Origin: Pseudomonas frederiksbergensis
GTDB lineage: Bacteria > Pseudomonadota > Gammaproteobacteria > Pseudomonadales > Pseudomonadaceae
Direction of reading: 5' to 3'
Assembly (NCBI RefSeq): GCF_003732705.1
Contig: NZ_MOBR01000044.1
Location: forward strand, 1 to 48,353
DNA: 48,353 nucleotides
Shown: positions 23,495-32,314 of the stretch, in pieces
Position numbering within the stretch: the first letter of the stretch is position 1
Layout of the letters: every line of letters begins with the position of its first letter
Translations under genes and position numbers: made by a program
Notes under the pieces: generated by a model
What the model was told of the DNA's origin: nothing
Database searches by the model: none
The model's input: the letters and a program-made list of their open reading frames with translations, nothing else

Positions 23495-26400
23495 TTACAG
23501 CCCGTACTTTTGCAGCAGCATTCGGCTCAGGCTTCGCGCCAACTCGAGTTTCTCGTAGGCCAGTTCAACGGAACGTTGCGCGTAGTCCTTATCGGATATG
23601 GGTGCAGGTCGGGCTGAAGGATCGTGCAAGTCTTCGAGACGCTCCAGTCGCTGATTGTAGAGGCGATCATTGGCCTCGAACCGGTCAGGCCAGGTCTCAC
23701 GCAGATACTCTTCCCAGAACGGTTGTTCGAGCATGCCATTGACCAGCCCGTCGCCGTTCTCTCTCTCCAGCACGGTATCGTAGGCCCGGTCGATGGCTTC
23801 CTCCGTCACGCCGGCAATTTCCCTGTAGAGCATGGAGTCCGATTGCCAGGGCAGGCCAAGGCGTTGCGCCAGTGCAGTCTGATAGGCCAGGTAAATTTCC
23901 ACTTCTTCGGCCCGGCTGGGGCGCAACAGGGAATCGGCCAGGGCGATTTGGTTGACCCGGTCCAGACGTGTCGCGCCTTTGCTCAACGCTACCATCCGGG
24001 ACTCCCGTTCGCCGGCGGACGTCGAATAGGCGTGCGCCTGGGACACAAGCGCCTGCACGCCCATGCGGTTGAAGATCTCGGAGCTGGCGTCCTCGCAGTT
24101 TTCCGGGTTCTCTGCGGTGCGGAACAGTTTTTCACGCAACGGCGTGTCCATGTCCATGGCATCGATCAGTTCCCAGACACGGCGCGACAGTTGCTCTCGT
24201 ACCCACCCGCCGGCCCGGTAGTCCGCTGAGGTGGTCAAGCTGTCGATCAGTCTGAAAAAGCCATCGCTATTGGTTTCACTCATCAGGTTGTCCCAGGCTT
24301 CGGCCCGGTAATTGCCCAAACCGGGGGAGCGATTGCCCCACAGTGACGAGTCATCATTGAGCGGCCATTTGTCCCGTGCGTTTTGCGCCAGCGGCGCATA
24401 GAGGTTCTCGCGGGGCAAGCCCACCGAGCGGCGATACTCGTGCAATGCATGGCGGTGGGCATCCAGTAATTTGCTGGAGTCCAGTCGCGCACGCGCGACC
24501 GTCCACGCGTTATTCGAGCCTTTGATGGCCCGGGGAATGGTTCTGATCGGGTTGCCCGACAGATCGAGGAAAAATCCCCTGGGACGAAACTTGGCCAACA
24601 GCCCCTCGGGCCAGGCGTCGATGCTCGTGTAGGACAGGTTCAGTACCTTAAGGCGTGGCATGCGCTGCACATTCGGCGCCATCACCAGCGGGTTGTATTC
24701 AAGCCGCAGGGTTTGCAGTCGGGTCAGACGACCCAATTGCACCAAAGCCTCGTCGGTCAGGCGGATGCGGTTGTCGCTCAGGCGCAGGGTTTCGAGCACG
24801 GGCATGTTGCCGACTCCGGCCGGCAGGCCGGTCAGGCCGCAGCGTCGCGCGCTGAATTGGCGAAGCTGGGTGAAGTCCTGGAGCATCCCGTCCGAGCGTT
24901 GCGAGATCGTCATGCCATCCACATTCAACGTGGTGATTTGGTCGAGATAATCCTTGAGGTCCGGTAGCTTTTTCCACCAGCGTTCCAGGTTGTAATTGCG
25001 TAGATCGCTGGACAGGTCCAGCGCATAACCGCCCGCGAAATGCGTGCTGCGTTCATCGAACACCCACGGCCTGCGCTCGAAGCATTCCACCAGGCCTTCG
25101 GCGATGTGCCTGACCGCATCGGGCGCAATCGCAGCGTCGTCAGGCAGGGTCGCCGCCATCTGATCCTTCCAGATGCTGAGCACATTACGCAGTCTGTTCA
25201 GTGAGCGTTCGAGGGTTTTGACCACCTCTACCGCATCCGCATCCGCCGGCAGGGAGCGGACAAAGGTCTCAACCTCCCGCTCGTTGAGGTGCGGGTAAAG
25301 ATCCTGAACCCGTTGCTCAATGGTCTTGGCGCCTTTGGACAGCAAAGGGCCGCGCAACAATAGCATCGTCTCCCACTGCGCCACCGGCCGGATCGGCGGT
25401 TCGAGCAGCGCGGTGCGACGTTCGGCCGGCACTTCGGATTTGGCCATCAGCCATTCCTTGAACCAGGCGCCCTGGCCGAACTGGTAACCGAGTTCAAGGC
25501 GCGACGCTTCGGGTATGGCGCGCAGGATCGATTCGTACAGGTTGTAGGGGCCGTGCAACTTGCGATTCTCGCGGTCACGTCCTTTGTAGCGTCCGTGCTC
25601 GTCTCGCACCAGGATTTTGACGGTGCTGGCGTCATCGGCGCCGACGCTACAGCGCAAGGGGCCATCGTAAGTGCCGAAACGCACTTCGATCCGCAGCCCG
25701 TTGAACGTGTCGCTATTAAGGCGCAACACGTTCAGGGCCAGGCGCTCGGTGTCGGGGGTTATTCGGGCCTTTTCATAGAAACCTTCGCAGGCTCTGGCCG
25801 CTCGGGTTTCAAACGCGCATTCGCGGGCCAAGGCCCTGAGACGCAGGGGAATGCGCTGCTGTTGGGCCAGTGTGTCCAGCTCGGTTTTTCCGGCGCCGGC
25901 CAGCAGCGTATCGGCGATGTCGGCTGGCAGGTCCGGGTAGGCAGTTTGCAAGCGCTGAACGTTTGCCTCGTTGCGGTATTCCCGTGCGCGGTACAGATAG
26001 TCCGACAGCTCGGGTTTGCGCTCCTCCACCCGTGCGGCCAGACGATCACGCAATGTTTGTACACGCTGATCCACCGGCAGGTTTGCACCGAGCAGGTCGC
26101 TCAGTTTCCCGTCGTCCAGAAAGCCCACTACTCGCTCCGGGAGCTTGCCCGCCGTCACATCGCCCAGACTGATGTTCAATGTCTGGCTGGCGGACGCCCG
26201 GGCATGGCCATAGGTGCGAAACATGCCGGTCAGGTCGGATCGCTCATACACGTTTAGCGCGTAATCCATTGGCCAGCCGGGCAGTTCCGTCACCAGTTGT
26301 TCAAACCAGACGGAAGACGGATCGAGGGCCGCGCCAGAGCGGATACGTTCGCGGGCCACACCGACATCCTTGAACGCCCTGTAGCGTGTGAGGGTGTCGT

Positions 26401-28435
26401 CCAGCAGCAACGGAGGCGGGGTTTGCTCGACGTGCATCCGGCGCAACGAACCCTCATCGGTGCCGCTGATGTAACGGATGTTTTCCAGTTGCTCGGCGGT
26501 AAAACCATCGGTGCGGTGGCCGAGCCGTTTCATCAGGGTTTCGGCGTCCCAGTCACGTGGATTCTCCCCCTCGAGCAGCCAGGCGCCATGCCCGTTACTG
26601 GCCACTTTCGGTGAATAGGCGTCGGCACGCCGGGGATGCAGAATGCGCTGCTCGCCGGTGTCAGGGTGTTTGTTCACCACGTAGAGACCATTTTCCAGCG
26701 GCAGGATGTGCCGGCCCTCATGCGCATGCAGGCCCGAGGCATCGGGCGTCGAATCCGCCGCCAAGGTGATGTGACGTTGCTCATACGGGCCAAGGTCAGG
26801 GTTCCACAGCACGCTTTTGCCGTCGGGCAGTTGTACCGGCGTCGTGCCTTCGATCAACGGTGACAATTTGAGCTTGAACTCGTTGCCAATGGCGCCACCG
26901 ACCGCGAACACCGCCAGTTGAATCACATCGGTCACCACACCGATCACATGTTCGGCCGCCTCGGCCCACATGCCTTCGGCCAGGTCCACCACACCTTCAA
27001 TCACATCGGTGGTCAGTTGATAGGCGGTGTAGGCCAGCATCAACTCGCCCAGACCGGGCACGAACGGTGTCACCACCATCAGGGCAACGTTGAAGATGTC
27101 GGAAAGGATTTTCTTGAAGTTGTCCCACCAGGCCCAGCGCGCGCGGCTGTCGGTATCGGCAGTGGAGACGGCAATCGCGCGGCCGTCGTTGAGGATCTTG
27201 TTCAGGGCTTTTTGGTACAGGTGCTCCCACAGTGGACGCGTGATCGGCTCGACAGAGAATTGCAGGTCGGGTTTTGACACAGGGATTTCCCGCCAGCTGG
27301 GGAGCGGATCGGTCGGTTGCCGCTCATGCCATTTCACCTGGCTCAGGCGTTGCTCCAGCCCGGCGAAAAAATGCCCGCGTTGTTGCTGGTCGACGAACTG
27401 GCTGAAGAACTGCTGATAGGTCGTGGCGCTGGACGGCAACAGCGTGTTTTCACGCAATTGCCGTGTGATCTCGGTCATGCAGTCGGTTGCCGACGGGTAT
27501 TCCTTCAGCGGGTGCTCGGGGTCGTGGGGGACATACACCAGCACTCGACTGACGCCGCGATTCTGCTCAGGGACAGGGGTAAAAACGATGATGCCGGTCA
27601 GGGTGGTGTCCATCAGGCGCAAGTCACAGGCCTGCATGACTTTGCCGTCCAGGGTCAGGTTGGTCAGGCCGTGAATAAGACCCAATATCAGGCTGTGGGC
27701 GTTGGCGCTGATGTCTTTTTTCTTCAGTGCCACGTGCGCGGCGGCCTTGAGCGCGGCCTTTTGGCTGAGGCCGACCCGATGCTGCAAAGCCCCGGCGGCC
27801 ACGGGGCTGGCAGGCAGCAGGTAATGTTCAAGATGGCGCTTGTAGCGGTTGCCGATATCCAGTTTGCGACACAGTGTCTGAAACTGTTTGATCGTCATTG
27901 TTTGTTTGAGCGGCATTATTTCAAAGCGCCCGTGTTGATCGGGGCGGGTAATAAACTCCGAGTCCGCTTCGAAGTGCTCGTTACGTGCAAAGTTGTGCAG
28001 TGCGGCATCCAGCAATGACACCGTTCGAGTGATCACGCCCTGGGATGTATCAATCACATACCAAGGCTGTTCTTTGGAAATATAGAGATGCAGGCAGGTT
28101 TCCCGGACGTTCAGGTCAAGTCCGTGTTGAATTCTGATCGCGGCCTTGAGCAAGGGCTCGGCAAAGGAATAAATATCCTTGAGTGACAAGAGCATTTGAT
28201 CCAGCGCGTTCTGGGTATTCCAGGCCTCTATATTTGCGTCTTTCAGTGGCTGGCTGGCGCTGTCAAACCAAGGTGCTCGCCGCAGTCGGACATTGCCCAG
28301 CGCTTGTACTCGCTGCAACGAGGTCTGGGTAAAGCAGTCATTAATGCGGGCTTTGATAAAGGGGTAGTGCCTGCCTTTATTGTTAGATGAGTTGTCCGGA
28401 TTGGCCAAGTTGTTTACTGTTTGTAACTCAAACAT
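23495..28435 (-). CDS. Leucine-rich-repeat protein with NEL-type E3 ubiquitin ligase domain
   Basis: A 1646-residue toxin/effector-like protein. Order: a long N-terminal region of the DUF6543 (dermonecrotic-toxin-like) kind found in many Pseudomonas proteins, with two hydrophobic stretches at about 450-515; an alpha-helical middle; leucine-rich repeats at about 1165-1305 (TRLQTLRLEYNPLV, RLKVLNLSYTSIDAWP); and a C-terminal NEL domain (about 1320-1646) with the catalytic-cysteine motif E-N-C1447-E-D, as in IpaH/SspH E3 ligases. Such proteins ubiquitinate eukaryotic host proteins after injection. There is no type III or VI secretion gene, signal peptide or chaperone gene nearby, so delivery is unknown. 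It converges on the pilus operon and ends inside the pilin-remnant region. Confidence 0.87.
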   Translation of the reverse strand: MFELQTVNNLANPDNSSNNKGRHYPFIKARINDCFTQTSLQRVQALGNVRLRRAPWFDSASQPLKDANIEAWNTQNALDQMLLSLKDIYSFAEPLLKAAIRIQHGLDLNVRETCLHLYISKEQPWYVIDTSQGVITRTVSLLDAALHNFARNEHFEADSEFITRPDQHGRFEIMPLKQTMTIKQFQTLCRKLDIGNRYKRHLEHYLLPASPVAAGALQHRVGLSQKAALKAAAHVALKKKDISANAHSLILGLIHGLTNLTLDGKVMQACDLRLMDTTLTGIIVFTPVPEQNRGVSRVLVYVPHDPEHPLKEYPSATDCMTEITRQLRENTLLPSSATTYQQFFSQFVDQQQRGHFFAGLEQRLSQVKWHERQPTDPLPSWREIPVSKPDLQFSVEPITRPLWEHLYQKALNKILNDGRAIAVSTADTDSRARWAWWDNFKKILSDIFNVALMVVTPFVPGLGELMLAYTAYQLTTDVIEGVVDLAEGMWAEAAEHVIGVVTDVIQLAVFAVGGAIGNEFKLKLSPLIEGTTPVQLPDGKSVLWNPDLGPYEQRHITLAADSTPDASGLHAHEGRHILPLENGLYVVNKHPDTGEQRILHPRRADAYSPKVASNGHGAWLLEGENPRDWDAETLMKRLGHRTDGFTAEQLENIRYISGTDEGSLRRMHVEQTPPPLLLDDTLTRYRAFKDVGVARERIRSGAALDPSSVWFEQLVTELPGWPMDYALNVYERSDLTGMFRTYGHARASASQTLNISLGDVTAGKLPERVVGFLDDGKLSDLLGANLPVDQRVQTLRDRLAARVEERKPELSDYLYRAREYRNEANVQRLQTAYPDLPADIADTLLAGAGKTELDTLAQQQRIPLRLRALARECAFETRAARACEGFYEKARITPDTERLALNVLRLNSDTFNGLRIEVRFGTYDGPLRCSVGADDASTVKILVRDEHGRYKGRDRENRKLHGPYNLYESILRAIPEASRLELGYQFGQGAWFKEWLMAKSEVPAERRTALLEPPIRPVAQWETMLLLRGPLLSKGAKTIEQRVQDLYPHLNEREVETFVRSLPADADAVEVVKTLERSLNRLRNVLSIWKDQMAATLPDDAAIAPDAVRHIAEGLVECFERRPWVFDERSTHFAGGYALDLSSDLRNYNLERWWKKLPDLKDYLDQITTLNVDGMTISQRSDGMLQDFTQLRQFSARRCGLTGLPAGVGNMPVLETLRLSDNRIRLTDEALVQLGRLTRLQTLRLEYNPLVMAPNVQRMPRLKVLNLSYTSIDAWPEGLLAKFRPRGFFLDLSGNPIRTIPRAIKGSNNAWTVARARLDSSKLLDAHRHALHEYRRSVGLPRENLYAPLAQNARDKWPLNDDSSLWGNRSPGLGNYRAEAWDNLMSETNSDGFFRLIDSLTTSADYRAGGWVREQLSRRVWELIDAMDMDTPLREKLFRTAENPENCEDASSEIFNRMGVQALVSQAHAYSTSAGERESRMVALSKGATRLDRVNQIALADSLLRPSRAEEVEIYLAYQTALAQRLGLPWQSDSMLYREIAGVTEEAIDRAYDTVLERENGDGLVNGMLEQPFWEEYLRETWPDRFEANDRLYNQRLERLEDLHDPSARPAPISDKDYAQRSVELAYEKLELARSLSRMLLQKYGL

Positions 28436-28631
28436 GGTGAATGGTCTTCACGTTTATGGGAGGGCTCTAAGCTAACCATTGACGTAAAGAATAAAAGTTC
28501 AAAACTCTGTTTCTATGGGGCGGTTAATAGTCTGTTATTGATTGAAAATGGCAATGTCGAAAGTATTTAAATACCACCATTGTCGTTAGTTCTGTTTTTG
28601 CTGTAGGAAAGCTCAATAGCGACGGCCGGCA
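28436..28631. other. AT-rich intergenic region upstream of the NEL-protein gene
   Basis: 196 bases, markedly richer in A/T than the neighbours, holding the presumed promoter of the NEL gene (minus). A perfect palindrome GTATTTAAATAC lies at 28563-28574, about 130 bases before that start, inside a looser CAATGTCG...CATTGTCG direct-repeat pair. No recognisable -35/-10 pair or terminator for the penicillin-binding gene was identified. Confidence 0.5.
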
Positions 28632-31600
28632 TCATCGCCCCGCGACCGTCGGTACCTGGCATTCGGTATTACGCCCCGGCTGCAGATATGGCGTCAGAAT
28701 CGGCGCCATTCCTTTAAGCACTTGCACCGGCAACGCCGAAGTGAACTTGAACTGTTCCGCCGAGCGTCCCGGCACGAACGCGGTCAGCGTGCCGAAGTGA
28801 TGCTCGCCGATGTAGAACACAAAGGTCGCGGTACGGTTGATCGATTTGGAGCTGAGGATCCGCCCGCCAGAGCCAATCGCTTCGATGCGGTTATCCCCGG
28901 TGCCGGTCTTGCCGCCCATGGCCAATGGTGTGCCGTCCGGTGTTTTGAAACTGCCGGAGACCCGTTTCGCCGTACCGGCATCCACCACATGGGACAAGGC
29001 TTCGCGCATGGCCGCGGCCACCTCGGACGGCATCACCCGTTTGCCGACGTTGGGGTCGTTGATCACCTGGGTTTCATACGGCGTATTGGCAGCGAAATGC
29101 AGGCTGTCGATGCGCAGGGTCGGCATGCGTATACCGTCGTTGAGGATGGTGCCGATCAGTTCCGCGAGCGCCGCCGGCCGGTCACCGGAACTGCCGATGG
29201 CGGTGGCCAGCGAAGGCACCAGGTGATCGAACGGGTAGCCGACTTTCTGCCAGCGCTGGTGAATATCGAGGAACGCCTCGATCTCCAGCATGGTGCGGAT
29301 GCGACTGTCCCGGGCGCCCTTGTGTTTGCTCTTGAACAGCCAGCTGTAGACTTCCTGGCGTTCGAACTGACTGGCTTTGACGATCTCGCTCCACTTGGCG
29401 TCCGGGTGGCCCAGCAAGTAGCCGATCAGCCACAAATCCAGCGGGTGAACCTTGGCAATAAAGCCTTGGTCCGGCAGATCATAAGAGCCGGGGCCGTAGC
29501 TCAGGTAGAGCCGTTCAAGGCGTTCGTCGGTGAGTTTTTCGGTGAGCTTGGCGCCTTTGAGGTGCGCGCGCACGAAGGTGTTGAAGGCCGCCTGTTCGGC
29601 GTCCGGGTAGAGATAACGGTGCACGGCGGCCATGCGGATCGGGGTCGGGCGCATGCTGTCGAGGAAGGTATCCAGGCGCGCGTCGGTGTCCTTGTTCCGG
29701 TACTTTTTCCAGAACTTCAGCAGGAACGACGTGCCTTCTTTGTCCGCGAACGACGCCAGGTATTCCTGACGACGCGGGTCGCGGTCGTCCTTAAGCAACT
29801 CGGCGCTGCTGCTGGGGCCGGAGTAGGTGGTGTAGCGCACGATGTCGCGCATCAGCCGAATGAACGGCAGGTTGATCGACTCACGGATGGCGTCGCGCAG
29901 GGTCGGCATGCGGCCGTTGTCTTCGTTGCGGAAGTTGTGGAATACATGCAGGCCGCCACCGGTGAAAAACGCCTCGCCAGGGCTGGCCGAGTATTTGCGA
30001 TCAAGGGCGGCGCCGAGCATTTTCGGCAGGCTGCGGTCGGTGTTCTGAATCAGGTAATCGACGACCCAACGGCTCAGGCGATCCTGATCGGGGACGTCGG
30101 TTTTTTTCAGCTCGGCCACGGTTTTGTCGCCGTACTTGTCATGCAGTTCGGAGATGATCTGCAAGTACGTGGTCAGCACGCGCATCTTGGCGGTGGAGCC
30201 CAGTTCCAGTTTGCTGCCTTCGTTGATGTCGAACGGCTGGTCGGTGCTGTCGGTCTGCACCCGTACGCGGGAGCCGTCCGGGGTCAGTTCGAACAGGGTG
30301 AAGCTGTAGCGCACCGCCGTGGTACTGGTGGGCGTCAGCAGGCGTTCACCGATCAGGCCGATTTGCCCGGCGAAGACCGGGTCGGCCAAGTGCTTGAGGT
30401 ATTCGGTGGCCTGGGCCTGCAAGTCGCTTTGCAAGGTGCTGGTCGCGGACAGGTCGAGACGGTCGAGGTCATACAGCGGACGGTTGAGCATCGAGGCCAG
30501 GCGACTGCGGGCGGTGCTGATGCCTTTGTTGGTTTCGATCGGCTGGATGGTCGGTTGGGTCTGCCAGTCGCGGTAGGTCACTTTACTGGCCAGTGCGGCG
30601 GCGGCGAACTGCGCATCGATGACATTGTTCTGGGCGAGCAGGCGAATGTGGCTGTCAGTGAGGTCGGCCAGTTCTTCGTGGCCTTTGGTCAGGTAATGAG
30701 AAGGGCGGCGCTGGGCGATCATCAACGACAGCATTTCACGCAGGGCCAAGCCTTTTGCGGCCATGGTTGTTGGATCCGTGGCGGTGCTGGCCAGGGTTTC
30801 ATTGGCCTTGTTGAAATCGGCGCCGTACCAGACCCGCAAACCTTCGGCCATGCCATGCACTTCACCGTGGCCGGGAACGGCCGACAGCGGCACGCTATTG
30901 AGGTAGTCGCGCACTACGTTCTGCCGTACCTGCAAAGTCTGCGGGCCGGGCTGATAGGCGCGCACGCTGGCGGAAATCATCTGCCGAATCTTCTCCGCGC
31001 CCGACACGGTCAAGCCATCGGGGGAGTGGCGGTATTTCTCAAGCTGCGTCGCCAACGTACTGCCGCCCGCCGACTGCCCCGGCAGGTGTATCAGCTTGGC
31101 CACCTGGGACCATGCGGCCATGCCGAAGCGAGGCCAATCCACGGCCGGATTCGCCAAAGGCTGTTTGGGATCCAGCAGGAAGCGGTTTTCGATAAACAGC
31201 AAGCTATTGACCACCACCGGCGGGATCGAGTCGAAGCTGGAATAGAGCTGCTGCGGGTATTTGAACTGATACAGCGGCGCAGCGCGGCAATCGGTGATCG
31301 ACAGCCCGGCCTGGATCTTCTCCGAATACGGGACGAAAAAGCCTTTGTCGCTGTAGCTCATCAGCGCCGGTGAAAAGCGGGTTTGCGAGGCAATCACATA
31401 GTTGCGCTTGAGCAGCCGAGGCAGAAAATCCCCCATGGAGCTGTAGCCCAGACGCAAATCGAACGGGCCGGCACCGGGGTAGCGAATCGCGTCGCTGGGG
31501 CCGGGTTGTACCTCATAGCTCAGGGACGCGGCAAATTTGCTGACTTCCCGGGCCTGAAATTTCGAAGTGCGCATTTCCTTGGCGGCGGCCAGGCCCAGCA

Positions 31601-31757
31601 CGATCAGGATAATCAGCAGCAACAGCCAGAACGCCTTCCAGCCGTGCTTGGTACGACGGGGTTTTTCAGGTAAAGGCGCATCATCCACACGTTCAGTCGG
31701 AACCACGGTTTTACTCGAATCGGATTGCCATAACGCGCCCATAGTCGACTGATCCAT
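28632..31757 (-). CDS. Class A penicillin-binding protein (GT51 plus transpeptidase), divergent
   Basis: A 1041-residue bifunctional peptidoglycan synthase. A cytoplasmic tail of about 40 residues and one membrane anchor (about 42-59) come first. The GT51 domain follows with E190-N-R-F-L replacing the common E-D-x-x-F, N-P-A-V-D-W, and the conserved A-G-G-S-T-L-A-T-Q-L-E-K (230-241). The transpeptidase has S521-T-A-K524 as the SxxK motif, and K950-T-G-T. The region between (about 600-850) is much longer than in PBP1a/1b. The GT motif variant suggests a specialised subfamily, not a housekeeping enzyme. The gene stands alone. ATG 31757 was chosen; ATG 31742 is also possible. Confidence 0.9.
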   Translation of the reverse strand: MDQSTMGALWQSDSSKTVVPTERVDDAPLPEKPRRTKHGWKAFWLLLLIILIVLGLAAAKEMRTSKFQAREVSKFAASLSYEVQPGPSDAIRYPGAGPFDLRLGYSSMGDFLPRLLKRNYVIASQTRFSPALMSYSDKGFFVPYSEKIQAGLSITDCRAAPLYQFKYPQQLYSSFDSIPPVVVNSLLFIENRFLLDPKQPLANPAVDWPRFGMAAWSQVAKLIHLPGQSAGGSTLATQLEKYRHSPDGLTVSGAEKIRQMISASVRAYQPGPQTLQVRQNVVRDYLNSVPLSAVPGHGEVHGMAEGLRVWYGADFNKANETLASTATDPTTMAAKGLALREMLSLMIAQRRPSHYLTKGHEELADLTDSHIRLLAQNNVIDAQFAAAALASKVTYRDWQTQPTIQPIETNKGISTARSRLASMLNRPLYDLDRLDLSATSTLQSDLQAQATEYLKHLADPVFAGQIGLIGERLLTPTSTTAVRYSFTLFELTPDGSRVRVQTDSTDQPFDINEGSKLELGSTAKMRVLTTYLQIISELHDKYGDKTVAELKKTDVPDQDRLSRWVVDYLIQNTDRSLPKMLGAALDRKYSASPGEAFFTGGGLHVFHNFRNEDNGRMPTLRDAIRESINLPFIRLMRDIVRYTTYSGPSSSAELLKDDRDPRRQEYLASFADKEGTSFLLKFWKKYRNKDTDARLDTFLDSMRPTPIRMAAVHRYLYPDAEQAAFNTFVRAHLKGAKLTEKLTDERLERLYLSYGPGSYDLPDQGFIAKVHPLDLWLIGYLLGHPDAKWSEIVKASQFERQEVYSWLFKSKHKGARDSRIRTMLEIEAFLDIHQRWQKVGYPFDHLVPSLATAIGSSGDRPAALAELIGTILNDGIRMPTLRIDSLHFAANTPYETQVINDPNVGKRVMPSEVAAAMREALSHVVDAGTAKRVSGSFKTPDGTPLAMGGKTGTGDNRIEAIGSGGRILSSKSINRTATFVFYIGEHHFGTLTAFVPGRSAEQFKFTSALPVQVLKGMAPILTPYLQPGRNTECQVPTVAGR

Positions 31758-31844
31758 TCACGCAGATTGATCGGACTTGTCTGAAGCTTAGACGGTGGTT
31801 GGCGATGGTGAAAAAATTGTGAATAGAGAAATATCGAAATCGTC

Positions 31845-31937
31845 GTAGGAGCAAAGCTTGCTCGCGATGGCGGTCTTACATTCGATAAATGCATCGCCTG
31901 CCGATCCGTCATCGCGAGCAAGCTTTGCTCCTACAGG
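31845..31937. repeat. Paired REP hairpin (GTAGGAGCAAAGCTTGCTCGCGATG type)
   Basis: Inverted units CGTAGGAGCAAAGCTTGCTCGCGATGGCGG and complement around a 35-base centre, the same subtype as 13383-13478 and 46219-46317. Confidence 0.9.
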
Positions 31938-32209
31938 GGGTGATGCTTCCAATGTCTGTAATGGCCGGAATAGGCACTCCCAGTGGTAAATCCGACCTTC
32001 GTCGCAGCATGACGATGCACCAATGCTGTGCAATACTCAGCGCCGTTTTTACAGTGAATATTCCTACCAAACTCAGGTAATGCCCCTCCGTAAACACGGC
32101 TTTTGGCGAGAGTTGTGCCTGAATGTTGTGGTTTATAGAGTGAAAAACCCTGTCGGAAGCTTTTTATACTGCACGCCCCGCTGATCTTGCAGGTTTTGTC
32201 CTACAAGAC

Positions 32210-32258
32210 GGGTTTGCCCATAAGGCAGGCCCGGTATCAGGATGCGCTGGCTTACCGG
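32210..32258 (+). promoter_or_regulatory. Structured 5' leader of the amino-acid permease
   Basis: Two overlapping stems: GGGTTTGCC (32210-32218) with GGCAGGCCC (32224-32232), 9 bp including two G-U pairs around loop CATAA; and CCGGTA (32231-32236) with TACCGG (32253-32258). They share two bases, so they compete. They would lie in an mRNA leader of about 140 bases if the TATACT at 32165 is the -10 box. It resembles no riboswitch I recognise. Confidence 0.35.
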
Positions 32259-32314
32259 TCCGCGCTTCGTTTACTCGGTGGTCACATCCAATAACAAGAC
32301 GAGGTTGTACCCCT

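Larger units (their letters stand above)
31758..32314. other. Intergenic region with REP pair and permease leader
   Basis: 557 bases between the divergent penicillin-binding gene and the amino-acid permease. It contains a REP pair (31845-31937), about 200 bases with no recognisable gene, a TATACT -10-like box at 32165-32170 without a good -35, and structured leader sequence at 32210-32258. No small gene could be supported. Confidence 0.55.

Noticed and set aside
23495..28435. Pilus-associated adhesin or type VI toxin identity for the 1646-residue protein
   Set aside because: It has no signal peptide, PAAR, Rhs or VgrG features, and the LRR plus NEL signature with the C-E-D motif is specific.
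28722..31373. 883-codon open frame on the plus strand across the penicillin-binding gene
   Set aside because: Shadow frame; the minus-strand product has complete GT51 and transpeptidase motifs.
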